64,000 nucleotides of DNA from assembly GCA_029204225.1 (NCBI GenBank), contig CM055109.1:36866991-36930990 (forward strand). The letters run 5' to 3'. The translations under genes were made by a program, and so were the position numbers. Position 1 is the stretch's first letter, and each line of letters starts with the position of its first letter. Below are positions 10,673-22,017 of the stretch, in pieces. The stretch is from Diphasiastrum complanatum (lineage: Eukaryota; Streptophyta; Lycopodiopsida; Lycopodiales; Lycopodiaceae). The notes beneath the pieces were generated by a model that saw only the letters and a program-made list of their open reading frames with translations, did no database searches and was not told where the DNA came from.

Positions 10673-12245
10673 GCTCAAGATGAACCGTCAACACCTTGTT
10701 AGATAGCCTAGATAGGAGTAGCTTGTAGGATTAGATAGTTCTCGATTATATAGATGGTAGGGTATATTAGTTAAATCTTAGCAGTAGATTAGATCTAGAT
10801 CCATAAGATTTAGAAATTAGATCCTTAGTGTTCCGTTTAATTCTAGAATAATTAGATAAATCGGATAGCTAGATCAAATAGTTAGATCAGATTAATACCA
10901 CTTAGCTAGCTGGATCAGCCGCATACTAGGTATGCTTAGAAAGATTGAGCAGGTAGTTTAGCTAGCCTAGATAGTCTCTGTTTGGTTAGATCTGTTAGAG
11001 TGTCCTAGGAAGATAGTGTTTCGATTAGATGACCCCGATTCGATAACTAGGATAAATCTAGGAAGCCCGATCTGATGTAGAAAATTCTACCTATTAGAGT
11101 AGGTTTAGATTAGTTAGTTTTCAGATAATAGATCAAGTCTCGAAGATCAGGGTAGTTATCAACCGTCTGAAAATGTAAGTTAGATCATGTTTGATTAACT
11201 TAGTTAGTGAATCTTAGTTCGGTTAGTCAGTCAGGAGTAGTTAGCCTAGTTAACCTAGACAACATTTAGATTAGGTAGAAACAGATAGTTAGTGTCGAGG
11301 GTTTAGCCAAAATAGTTGCGAGGGTCATGGCATCCTGCGTGCATAAGCCCATGGCCCAATGAGCACTTGTAAATAAATAAGTATGGACATAAACTTGACT
11401 TTGGGCCATGTCATTAAAAATAATATTAGAAGGCCAAAGTTAAGCTTAAGTTAAGTTACTAAGTTTTTGGAATTAGTCAAAAGTAAAATGGTGGTAGGTG
11501 GGGTGTGTTTCTTCCTATACCATAGATTCATTTGTGTTTCTTGTGGATGGTGTGGATCACAGTCCGATCTTTTGCAAGTAGCCAATAGGAAGCAAGGGGC
11601 AGGGGCCACCCCAAAGATAAAAAGGCACTATTTGTAATCCATTTCTATGCTTAACGAGAAGGAGGAAACTCTACCATTTTGGAGAGAAGCATCTTCATTT
11701 GCTATTCAATACTTGCTAATGCTTTTGTGTGCTTGTGTCTTTGCTTTCTAGTTTCCATCTTTTTGGTCTCATTAGTTAATGTTTCTCCATTAGCATGCAC
11801 AATGAGCAAATGAGCTAACCTCCCCTCTCACTCTCTTTCTCTCTCTCTTTCTCTACTTTCTACACGAGCATCCTAGCTGAATGGGCCACATCGGAATTAG
11901 AAATAACAGCGGAAGAGCCCTTATACTATGCGGGCTACGAAGGAACGAGCAACGTCCTCCATATCGGGATGGCGTGGGAAAGTGAAGGCAAAAGCATCTT
12001 TATTACAAAGAGACTGATACGTATACAAGTAAAGGTCCCCTTTGCATGGGGACGCCACGTGGCATAGACCTAATAAATGCATGAAATTCACTATTGGCCT
12101 CTACGTGGCATTTTAGCCTATATACAGGTAAACACCCGTTATTGGCCCGGGAAAAGCCCCCAGGTTGGCTTCTTAACTAAAGCCTACTAAACTGAAACAG
12201 TACATAACGGTAAACTACAATCACAGTCGAGCTTACTATTTCTAA
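10673..12245. other. Non-coding region after the gypsy integrase
   Basis: No coding region is recognised. From about 10695 to 11280 the sequence is dense in TTAGAT and TAGAT words, giving frequent TAG stops in all frames. At 12045-12110 there are two ACGTGGCA words (G-box-like CACGTG/ACGTGG cores). The position suggests the 3' untranslated region and LTR of the gypsy element, but I could not find LTR borders or a second copy. Confidence 0.4.
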
Positions 12246-13604
12246 CTGAGATATGGTGTCGACTATTTCGACACATATTTGCCCATGGTGAAGATGACAA
12301 GCATAAGGCTACTCCTTGCATACGCCACACACTACAATCTGGAAATTTACTAGATTGACGTGAAAACAACCTTTCTCCATGGAGATCTAGAGGAGGAAAT
12401 CTTCATGAGGCAACCTGAAGGCTATGAAGAACCCGACAACAGACAATATGTTTGTCGATTGTCGAGATGCATCTACGGTCTAAAACATGCATAACCGGCC
12501 TGGTACAAAAAGCTTGATGGTCTTCTGAAGTCTCTAGACTTCAACCCTACTCAACCAGACTGTAATGTCTACATCAAAAGAGTAGGAAAGGATTTTGTGA
12601 TATTGACCATTTTTTGTGGATGATTCGCTGATGATAAAAATTTTTTTGATGTTGATCAAAGACACGAAGAGTCAGATTTTGGAAAGCTATGAAATCACAA
12701 ATATTGGAGAAGCAACAAAATGCCTAGGACTGGAGATTAGAAGAGATCGAACAAATGGCGAAATGCACTTGAGTCAGTCAGAATACGCTAGAAAAGTGCT
12801 GAAGCAGTACCACATGATGGACAGCAAAGAAAAAGCCACACCAATGATAGCTGAAGCCAAGCTTACAAAATAGGATTGCCCAAAAACAGAAGAAGAAGAA
12901 CAAAAAATGACAGGTATACCCTACCAGAACTGAATCGGGAGTCTGATGTACTTGACAATTTGTACCAGACCGGATCTGGCCTTCTCTGTTTACGCATTGA
13001 GCCAATTATGTTCCAATCCTGGTCTAGCACATTGGCAAATGGCCAAACAAATCCTACAGTATTTGAAGGGTACCCAGAAGATTGGATTAATCTACAGAGC
13101 TAGAAATGAGGAGAAAGGATACGAGCTGCAAGGATGCTAGCTGGACGAGCTGCAAGGATGACAACAAGTCCATTACTGGAGGATGTACAATAGCGTGCGG
13201 AGCTGCAGTCAGCTGGATATGCAAAAAACAAACTCTAGTAGTTCAATTCTCTTGCGAAGCTGAGTATGTCGCAGTCTCGAAAGTGGCGAATGAGGTAGTG
13301 TGGCTGCGGATGATGTTGGAGGCAATCGGGATACCACAAGAGGGGCCAAGCACGATGATGATGGACTCCTAGAGTGCCATCTATGTGTCCCAGGATCCTG
13401 TCTTCCATTCAAAGATGAAGCACATTTCTCTGAAGTACCATCACATTCGAGATTTGATCTTGAAAGAAGAGCTCCAGGTCTAGTTTATAAAATCAGAAAA
13501 TATGATTGCAGATCTCCTCACGAAACCGCTTGACAAGCCACTCTTTACCAAGCAAAGAGAGGCAATTGGATTAAACAAACAAAGCTGCAAGGTTCAAGAT
13601 GGAG
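12246..13604 (+). pseudogene. Copia reverse transcriptase and RNase H tail, frameshifted
   Basis: The sequence enters copia RT inside the fingers/palm (YFDTYLPMVKMTSIRLLLAYA, then FLHGDLEEEIFMRQPEGYEE, then CIYGLK). The catalytic segment near 12612 is broken, with the DD readable only in a shifted frame (MDDSLMIK). The thumb continues with TRPDLAFSVYALSQLCSNP. RNase H follows in yet another frame with SITGGCTIACGAAVSWICKKQ and SCEAEYVA, then DLLTKPLDKP, which marks the end of copia pol. At least three frameshifts and several stops are present. Gag, protease and integrase are missing, so it is a 5'-truncated element joined to non-coding DNA. Confidence 0.85.
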
Positions 13605-13961
13605 TGTTAGAAATGGTGAACTCCTGCAACTTTGTCGTAGCACGAACAAGACACGAAGGTTGAACGAGAACAATTTGTGACAGTCAACGCGTGTTTGACT
13701 CGAAGCACGAACGATTCACGAATCAATCGTGAATCATAAACACACCTCCAGGACTGCAAAATGAAAAGAACGAAACAAACGAAGAGACATCCTTCGTGCT
13801 GCCAACTACCAGCTCAACGGGCTTCATGCCCAGCTGAAACGAATAGCAACAATGAAGACTGACTAACTAGTTGATTAGCGTTAACTAGTCTTGTGGTTCT
13901 ACGTTTAGCTATCTTGTAAACTCCACATAGTGGAGGTATAAACGATCCTCTCTGGATCATA
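13605..13961 (+). repeat. Start of the 3' LTR of the truncated copia element
   Basis: TGTTAGAAATGG begins directly after a purine-rich stretch (GGTTCAAGATGGAG) that follows the end of the copia pol frame, the layout expected for polypurine tract plus LTR. The sequence is rich in ACGAA words. The right border is uncertain: a 23-base A-rich tract starts near 13962. No second copy is in the window. Confidence 0.55.
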
Positions 13962-14150
13962 ACCAAAAAAAAAAAAAAAAAAAAGAGAAATAGTTAGTAC
14001 AGAGACCTATAAGAAACAGAGAGAGACGTAGCGAATGGAATAAAAAAGCAAAAATACCATAGCTGTGCATGAAAGTCTGCCAACGAGCAGAACACAACGA
14101 AAGAGCAAAGAGTCATTCCGCCAACGAGCGAGCCATTTCGGATTTTCTCT

Positions 14151-14158
14151 ATATATAC
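14151..14158 (+). promoter_or_regulatory. Candidate TATA box upstream of the H3-like gene
   Basis: TATATATA lies in CTCTATATATACAAATGG, about 230 bases upstream of the H3-like ATG at 14390. Spacing and sequence fit a plant core promoter with a long leader. The evidence is weak on its own, because such AT runs occur by chance. Confidence 0.35.
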
Positions 14159-14389
14159 AAATGGACGATGCTGATTTTTTTTGCTTAAAGTTCTTATCGT
14201 TCTCTACTTCCATGCAATATCAATTCAGCACACTTGAAGCAACCTTTCTACATTCCACTTTTACTCACGTGCGCCCATCCGCTACTAGCTATCGGTTTGG
14301 TTAAGTTCAGGTACCGGTTCGACGCGCTCGACCTGACTTCTGATTCTGAGTTCTCCTTTTTTCGCACACAAATCCGATATTGGATACTA

Positions 14390-15290
14390 ATGGCGCGGAC
14401 TAAGCAAACAACACGAGTGCACCCTGATGGAATCCCAATCACAAGAGGGGGTAAGGGGAAATGCACCACCACCGCCTCGTCTACCACCACTCCTCCTAAG
14501 GGGCAGAAGAAGAGACCCACCCTGGCTCAAGGATATTCGGAAGCTACAAAAGACCAATAAACTTCTGATTCTGAAAGCTCACATATAGAGATCCATCAGA
14601 CAGGTTACAAGAAGTCTCTTTGCAGATGTGAGATGGACTGTAACGACAATAGAGGCACTGCACACTGCATATGAGGATTTCCAAGTTAAATTTTTTTTAG
14701 ATACTGTTGTTGTAGCTGTCCATGCCAAGAGGGTGACCATCATGTCCAAGGATTTCAACATTGTGTTCAGGCTACGGGACACATATGACAAATTTGCAGT
14801 GTACTTTAGACCTGCTCCTTCCTCTCCTCCAAAACAAAATTCAGAGAAGAGAAAACGAAAGCAATCTCAACTATCCTGGCTTGTTTTTCGAGTACAAGGC
14901 GGGAGTGTTTCAAAGAAGCGGAGGTCTCATGACCCTCCTAATAAAGCGAGAGATTTTTCAAAGCCATTTCCTCTGGATGAGATTCTATATGCTAGGCAAT
15001 CTCCTCCCAAGTCTCCTCCTAAGTCTCCTTCTTCTCCTCCCAGAACTCCAACTTTATCTTCTCCTGCTAAGTCTTCCTCTCCTAATAAATCTCCTCCTCC
15101 TTCAAAAACTCAGTCTCCTCCTACCCCCACAAATATTAGTTCCCCACCTCCTGTTCTAAGAAATGATTTAGATGATTTTGTAAATGTAAAGGTAGAATCA
15201 ATTTTGAATGACAATTCTTTTTGTGGTTTGTCTGTATTACTTCCTTCACCCCCTGCACTTGCCTTTGTAAATACTCCTCAATATGTATAG
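14390..15290 (+). pseudogene. Histone H3-like protein fused to a Ser/Pro-rich tail
   Basis: The ATG at 14390 opens MARTKQTTR, the H3 N-terminal tail with Lys4 context intact. The tail diverges, and near 14520 a one-base shift moves coding to the frame of 14526. There ALKDIRKLQKTNKLLI matches the H3 alpha-N segment, a TAG interrupts at about 14586, and the histone fold continues through RSIRQV, the alpha-2 region (TTIEALHTAYEDFQVKFF) and VHAKRVTIMSKDF, nearly the H3 signature. The frame then runs without a break into a basic segment (SEKRKRKQ) and a tail with many SPPK/SPPR-type motifs, ending at 15290. The fusion is visible in one open frame (14628-15290). Whether the shift and stop are decay or hide an intron is unclear. 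Confidence 0.75.
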
Positions 15291-15399
15291 TATGACCAAT
15301 TGTTAAACACATATCTTAAAGCTTTAGGTCCTCGATATAGTTTTAAGATGTCGGAGACCAATCCTGGTCTTCCCCTTTCTAAATTAGATATGGGTGAAT

Positions 15400-15794
15400 T
15401 ATAAGCAGGGATAAAATGCTAGGTGACAATGTAGGAGGTGGGGCAATTCAGTACTGGATGGAGTTTTTCTAGACCCCATTGTTTATAGATGTAACATTGT
15501 TTCCCCTTCAATTCATGGCTGCATTTCAATTCCCTGATTTCAAAAGTCTGCATGATGATATGCTCCAATACGTCGGACTAAGGACTCCAATTCTCATGCG
15601 CCCATACATAACAAAGTAAGTGTATTTTTTTTTCAGATTTTATTAAATTGAAATTTTCATATGAATTTTGATTTCACATTGATTCTCATAAATTTATTGT
15701 TTTTTGATTGCAGTGATCATTCGAGCTTATATGTGTTGTCCTTATATGTCAATGATGAGGGTGTGTGTAATCCAGTTTGTTTAAAGATGAACTC

Positions 15795-15825
<31 letters not shown>

Positions 15826-16256
15826 ATTGCCACGAGCCATATCCAAAAAACACACCTATCATTAATATCAATTTTATTGATATTCTTCCACACAATGATG
15901 AGTTGTTCTTTCCAATACCACATGCAATAGCATATACAAAGTTGAAAATTTATCAATATCGGTTCGACACGCCCTTGTAGTTATTGTTTGGTTTCTTTTC
16001 ATATCGTGCGCGCTGCAATATTTTTGGATATCGGTTCGACACGCGCTTGTTTCCGTTATAGATTTTATTATAACATCTTGCGCGTTGATCCGATATATCA
16101 TAATGTTAAAATTTTGTTACTAACTTTCGTTTATATTGAATATTGTAGTCCTCCTAGCAGGTTGATTCTGTCAACTCTGGTTGGTATACGGTATGCAATG
16201 CCAAACACTTTTTCAATTGGCTTGCACTACAAGATGAACTTCCTAATCTAGAAGAG
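15400..16256 (+). pseudogene. Ulp1-like (C48) cysteine protease domain with introns, decayed
   Basis: Pieces of a SUMO-protease-like domain can be followed over three frames. They are IQYWMEFF and LFPLQFMAAF (15450-15520), RPYITK (15601-15618), a good donor GTAAGT at 15619, an acceptor TTGATTGCAG at 15713, and DHSSLYVL, which matches the catalytic-His motif HW.L with Ser for Trp. An (AC)n run near 15800-15825 disturbs the frame. After a second acceptor (CCTCCTAGCAG at 16160), VNSGWYTVCNAKHFFNWL matches the catalytic-Cys segment, with Ser where Cys is expected. The last exon ends LPNLEE before GTAATC at 16257. Plant CACTA and MULE elements often carry such domains, so a transposon origin is likely. 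Confidence 0.5.
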
Positions 16257-16369
16257 GTAATCTTTGATTAATAACATTTAATTGTGTTTTTTTTTTTTTT
16301 TCATAATCAAATTCCTAATGACTAATCTTTGATTAATAGCATTTAACTGTGTTTATGTTTTTTTTCAGT

Positions 16370-16733
16370 TTAAATGTCCGAAGGTCTCCCCAATGGAGAT
16401 AATGCACTTCATGCAGGGGATGATGGTTGGGATACAAAACAAAATCAGCAAGTTGAGTGCAGAGTATGTTACTCATTAATGACATTTAGATATTGCATTG
16501 AAAAACAAATGCTCACTTTGCTGCTGTATTATAGAAGATGGATTAAATGCAAAAATGTTTGGAAGCCACTTGATCAATATTTTGGTATAAACCCTCAAGA
16601 GCAACTTCAGATGATAGTGAAAAGAAATGACAACATTCTTGCAATGGTTGAGGTCAAGGAAGATTGGTGTCTCAATCAAATTCGATCAGAACTAGAAATG
16701 TTGCAATTCGATACTATCAATTTCGATTGAATG
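16370..16733 (+). pseudogene. Possible 3' exon after the Ulp1-like domain
   Basis: A polypyrimidine tract and CAG at 16360-16369 look like a splice acceptor for the donor at 16257. The frame opened by ATG at 16374 runs to 16733 and contains RRWIKCKNVWKPLDQYFG and a charged C-terminal part (EVKEDWCLNQIRSELEMLQ). I do not recognise the family. The other frame joined by exact splicing gives FKCPKVSPMEIMHFMQG before a stop, so one of the two is decayed. It probably belongs to the preceding transposon-type gene. Confidence 0.35.
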
Positions 16734-19154
16734 GTGTAAAGGTACGTTATGCCATATAGAAATATTTCTCTTTTTCTATTTCTAAGTGAATTAGTTTAAA
16801 AAAATATATTAACTAAAACAATTTCTCTCATGCAGGTAAGAATAAGGCAGGAAGAGCATATAAAATGCAAAAATATTGGAACATCCATCAAAATTGAAGA
16901 TCCATAAATTAAGAACAACCATAGAAAACTATAAATATTTTTCTATAAAAAATTTATGTACACGTGTCTCATCCACATCAAGTGAGACCAACTTTTTATC
17001 AGTATCAACTATCTGCGATCTCTAAATCCATTTTTCCAGTTGGAAGTAGCTTGGGTGGAGAACACTCTGCCACTGCAACTGGATATGAATTTTCAATCAC
17101 AGGCAGGATGCCACCTATTGATGCCATGTGAATAAAAACTTGTGATATGATTCTACAAATTTAATTTGTGACTCTCAAGAGACTAGATTTGAATATATTC
17201 AATAATCTAGCAGGATCTACAAAAGATCTAGCTCACAAACCTAAGAATCAATCTTCACACTAATGATTAGTCACTTGGAAACTTTGCTTTGATCACTAAG
17301 ACAAAAGCACACAATCTTTGAATCAAATCACAAAACAAATCAGATCCAAACACTCCTATTGGATTTAACAAATACCAATGACTCTTTCTTTTGAGAGTTG
17401 AAATGGATATAAAAAGATTTGACACCTATATTTTCCTTTTCACTTGACTAGTACTCTCGACACTTGAGATTCTTGAACAAAAGATGGGTTTTGTTTCAAA
17501 ACACATGAAAATAAAACTTAATCACTTCTTTTGGACTCACTCTTGACCCAAATAATCTCACTCTTGAGATTTAGAATGAATTTGATTTGATTTGACAACA
17601 AACTATGCCACCAATTTTCACAAAACATAGGATCTACACTAGATCACTCAAACTTGACATGTACATTTGATTCAAACACATAAAATTAAGATCCAATCAC
17701 CCCTTTTGGAATCCCCAAAGAATATCACTCTTGAGATTTGGAATGGATTTGTAATAGTTTGATAACATCTTATGTCAAGAATTTTTCACCGAGCTTAAAA
17801 AATCAGACACATAGAGACTCACAAAGATCCCAACCATGCATGAACACGCAAATATGGATTCCTCCTTGTTCTATACATCCAATGGGATCACAACTTGACC
17901 CTCACACTCTCACAAAGAAAGTTGAATAGAACTAATTTGAGTTTCATACATACTATGTCAATTTTTGCTCAGTAAATTGAATTCATTCACACCTGTTAGA
18001 ATCCACCAAAGACTCTACCTCTTAAGAGTTGGAATGAAATTAAAAATCAAAAGTTGTGATTCTTCTTTCTCACTAAGATATTGTGCTTCAAAGAGCTAAT
18101 GCCACTTAGAAAGATTTGATCACCTAGGAGAAGACAAATTCTCCACCAATAACAACACAAAATGAGCTTCTAGATCTTGCCCTCTACAAAGGAAGGAACT
18201 CTTAGAAAATTGGATCTCTCTCTACACATTTGCCATAGACACCTTAATGACTCTTTTCAAACCTCACAATCACTCAAACAAATTGAGTAGGGTTGAACAA
18301 TGTGACTTGGATCTCAATCTCTTTTCTAGAACTCTCAATTGAAGCCAATCTTTGTCAAATTCTACAAAAAATTTGCATAGATGTTATATATGCACTAGAA
18401 ACTCTCAAAGGTTTCATTTGGAGGACAGATCCAAAGATGTTTTCTAGCAAATTGATGCTTCTAAACTTGACCCTATCACTCTTGAACAAATCTAGAGTGA
18501 TGGTACAATGGATTTCAACCTCTCACCTTGCATATCACTCCTTCATCTATGATTTTTGGCAATATCTCTCTCAACTTTGACATGTACTCAAAAAAATACA
18601 GAAACACATTTAATGCACCTGAATCAAGCTTCAAATTAGACTTTTTGGATGATCTAATCCAAGAACAAATCATAGGAATAGAATCTATATAGAAATAGCT
18701 TGAATTTGCATTAAAAATCTCTAAATTTGGGTGTATGAGTCAAATTGTGCATCAATTTGAATTTTCTCAACCAAAACAGGTTCTGTATGGCCCCACACGT
18801 TTGGAAGGTACACCTACAACCTACAACAAGTTTTGGTACAAAAAAATTGAATCTAGCTATCAATTCAAACTCTTTACCTCAAAATTAGCTATCAATTCAA
18901 ACTCTCTACCTCAAACTTGTTAATTTGGGAGATTTAACATCAAATTGAAACATAAGGCTCCAAAACTGGTATTGTACGTTCTAGCATGTGTGAAAAGTAC
19001 CCCTGAAGCCCACAACAAGTTTTTGTCCATAAATTTTGAGTATACCTATCCTATCCAACTCGCCTCATTAAAATTAGCTAGTTTCCAAAAACTTGCTAAT
19101 TTGGGCTTAGCTTTGGATCAACCCCATCAAATCTTCATAAATCCTCTTGTACCT
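16734..19154 (-). other. Non-coding body of a minus-strand LTR element
   Basis: It lies left of a reverse-oriented primer site and LTR (19155-19620), so on the minus strand it is leader/internal sequence. There is no gag or pol signature. Instead there are diverged repeats of a unit containing CTCTTGAGATTTGGAATG (near 17385, 17569, 17725 and 18015) and a 31-bp tandem duplication at about 18850-18912. A large non-autonomous derivative, or a deleted copia with a long leader, are the likely explanations. The left LTR was not found. Confidence 0.4.
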
Positions 19155-19620
19155 GGCTCTGATACCATGTGGAAAGCTGCAAAATTGGCCCAAGAATGGA
19201 TCCTAAAATGATCCACAAGAGTGATTGGATGTTAGATACAATTGATCTATCGATCTACACAAGATTTAGATAAATCTAGATCAAATTTAGATGAGAAAAT
19301 CTAACAAGAACAATCATAAATGAAAGGGAATTGTACTTGCTAGTTTCACACGTGTGAAACCTGTCAGAGTACGGACTCCAGCATGAAATCAAAGTACAAT
19401 ATGATAGGAACTCAAAACTATCAAGAAAAATCAAGACAAATGATGAAATTGACAAGAATTAAACATGATTTTGGCCTTTTTAGCCAATAGAACTTGATTT
19501 AAACTATATGTACAAGCTATATGATTGTACTACATGGAAAGTATATCTATTTCACATGTGGGAACATGCTCCACACATGTGTAATCATCCTATATACATA
19601 GATTTGGCCTTGACCCAACA
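19155..19620 (-). repeat. Primer site and 5' LTR of a minus-strand element
   Basis: GGCTCTGATACCA at 19155-19167 is the reverse complement of the Met-tRNA primer site TGGTATCAGAGCC. The adjoining TGTGGAAAGC...CCCAACA (19168-19620, 453 bp) has TG...CA ends. It contains the perfect palindrome GTTTCACACGTGTGAAAC at 19343-19360 and further CACATGTG words near 19555-19580. The overall layout resembles the intact copia LTR at 35184-35838, whose primer site is also directly adjacent. Confidence 0.72.
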
Positions 19621-19640
19621 TATTTTTTGCATTTTTCATA

Positions 19641-22017
19641 GGTGGTTCCCAAGAAAAACGGCAAGTTTCGTATCTGCGTTAATCTCAAAAGCCTTAACGC
19701 GGTTACTAAAAAAGACCACTCTCCATTACCCTTAACGACACAAATACTTGAGAAAATGGCAAGAGCTGAAGCTTTCAGCTTCTTAGATGGTTTTAGTGGC
19801 TATTTTCTAGTTCAAATAGCCCTTGAGGATAAACACAAGACAACTTTTGCCACAAAAATCGGCATTTATGCTTATAATGTAATGCCTTTTGGCTTATGCA
19901 ACACCCCTTCCATGTTCCAACACATCATGCAAATGGCGTTCCAAGATTTGTTACATCGAATTGTCAAGATTTATCTAGATGATTTGGGTGTACATTCTTC
20001 TGTAGACAAAGACCTCGAAGCCCTTGAAAAGATATTTATTTGCTGTCATAGGTTTGGTATATTACTAAACCCTGAAAAATGTCAAATCTTGGTCACCCAT
20101 GGGGTTGTCCTCGGACATATTATATCAAAGGATGGTATTTCTATCGATCCTTCAAAGATCAAGGTTATAGTTGAGATGCCTTTACCCACCACGGTGAAAG
20201 AAGTTTACGTCTTCCTAGGCCATATACTAACTATTGCCGCATCTTCATAATCGACTACGCCGGTAAGGCAAGGCTCGTTATTTAGCTATGGTCGATCCTA
20301 GATGGACCGAAGAACGAATAAAAGCTTTTGAGGACTTGAAAACAACGCTTGCTACCGCACCCATACTGCATTCCGCATATTACGCGAAGGAATTCCACGT
20401 GCAATCTGACGCAAGTAAGTATCCATAGGAGGTATCCTAGCACAACCGGACGAATATGCAAAAGATTTTTCGATACTTGAGCAGACAATTGGTGCATGTT
20501 GAAGTAAACTATACGACAACAGAGTGAGAAGCACTAGCCATGGTCTACGCCATACAACAACTTAGACACTATTTACTAGGCCAAACCTTTGCTTTCTACA
20601 CATACCATCAAGCATTGTTATACATTGTTAATAAATCCTGTAAAATCGGACACATAGCTCGATGGCTCTTAATACTTGAGGAATTCAATTTTTGCAATGC
20701 TGAAAAGGCTGATGCCTCAGTCAACGACGATAGAAATTACATGCCTTTTCCAAATTGATGCCACTCCCTTATGGGGTAAGGAAATCACTCAGTTCCTCGC
20801 CACAGGCAGACTCAAAGAAGGCCTAAATACAGTAGCCAAAAGAATTTTTTTTGCTGAAGGCAGCACCCTTTCAACTTATTGCCAGACAATTATATAAAAG
20901 GAACGCTGACGGTATTATACGTAGATGCACTTATGGATATGAGATACGACCTATCATATCTCAAGAATTGGTGGCGGTCACTTCTCTGCCGAAGCGACTG
21001 CTATGATCACACTCATAGCGGGATTATGGTGGCCATCACTATTGAAGGATACATTTGCTATCATCAAAACATGTGATGTTTGCCAACGGGAGCCAAAAAG
21101 ACTACAAAAGCATACTTCACACCGCTTACCCCCATCATAGAAGGCGAAGCCTTCCATAAATGGGGTATAGACTTTGTTGGGCCCATTAGAAGCATGCTAT
21201 ATCCTGATCGCAACTGATTACGCCACCAAGTGGGTAGAAGCACGCGTAACAAAGGGCACCAATGCAAAGACCGTAGTACGTTTTCTTTATGAAAACATTA
21301 TTATGCGTTTTGGCTATCCAATCGAGCTTGTTAGTGACAGAGGCACACACTTCTTAAATGAAGTGATCGATAATCTCTTACGCCATTATCTAGTTATCCA
21401 CCGCAAAAGTACTTCGTACTATCCCAAAAAATAATGGCAAGGCAGAATCGACAAACAAGACCATTTGTAAGATCCTAACCAAGATAGTTGAAACTAGTCG
21501 ATCGGACTGGGAAACCAATCTGTTCTCTGCTATTTGGGCGTACCACACAACTCCCAAAAAGGCCACTGGATGAGTTACTTCCTTCCATCTCGTATATGGT
21601 CAAGAGGCAGTAATGTCTGTCGATTTCCTAGTTCCTTCCTTGTGAGTCATGAAAACTTTATCTGCTAATCTATGTGAGAAAGTAACAATTGAACAAGAAG
21701 TCCAAAACAGGCTCTTTACCTTAGCCTGATTGTGTGAGACTCGACTCATCTTGTATCGCGCACAATTAGTTAACAAACGTCGACAAAAAGTCTGGCATGA
21801 TCGACACCTATGCAATAAAGACCTATACTTAGGTAATCAAGTACTTCTCTACACATCTAAGAAGTACCCAGGAAAATTAAAATTCAGAAGCGAAGGGCCA
21901 TATGTTATAAATAAAATCTTCCCTAATGGAGTAGTCCAATTATATACACTTGACGGAGTACTCCTCAGCACTGTCGTAAATGGCGGTCGTCTACGACGCT
22001 ACTACGAAGGGTTTTTT
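19641..22017 (+). pseudogene. Ty3/gypsy RT, RNase H and integrase remnant
   Basis: It starts abruptly at VVPKKNGKFRICV in the RT fingers and continues through FSGYFLVQIA, MPFGLCNTPSMFQ and YLDD (19974-19985). RNase H (TTEEALAMVYAIQQLRHYLLGQTFAFYT) and integrase follow. The integrase shows ATDYATKWVEA and LVSDRGTHFLNE, then NGKAEST after a frameshift at 21430, and it ends in GGRLRRYY near 22005. Order and wording match the split gypsy element at 2985-10672, so both belong to one clade without a chromodomain. Many stops and frameshifts show an old copy. The 5' half is cut next to the LTR ending at 19620. Confidence 0.87.

Noticed and set aside
15797-15825. (AC)n run as a separate functional element
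   Set aside because: It is a short simple repeat within the decayed Ulp1-like exon; ordinary slippage explains it.
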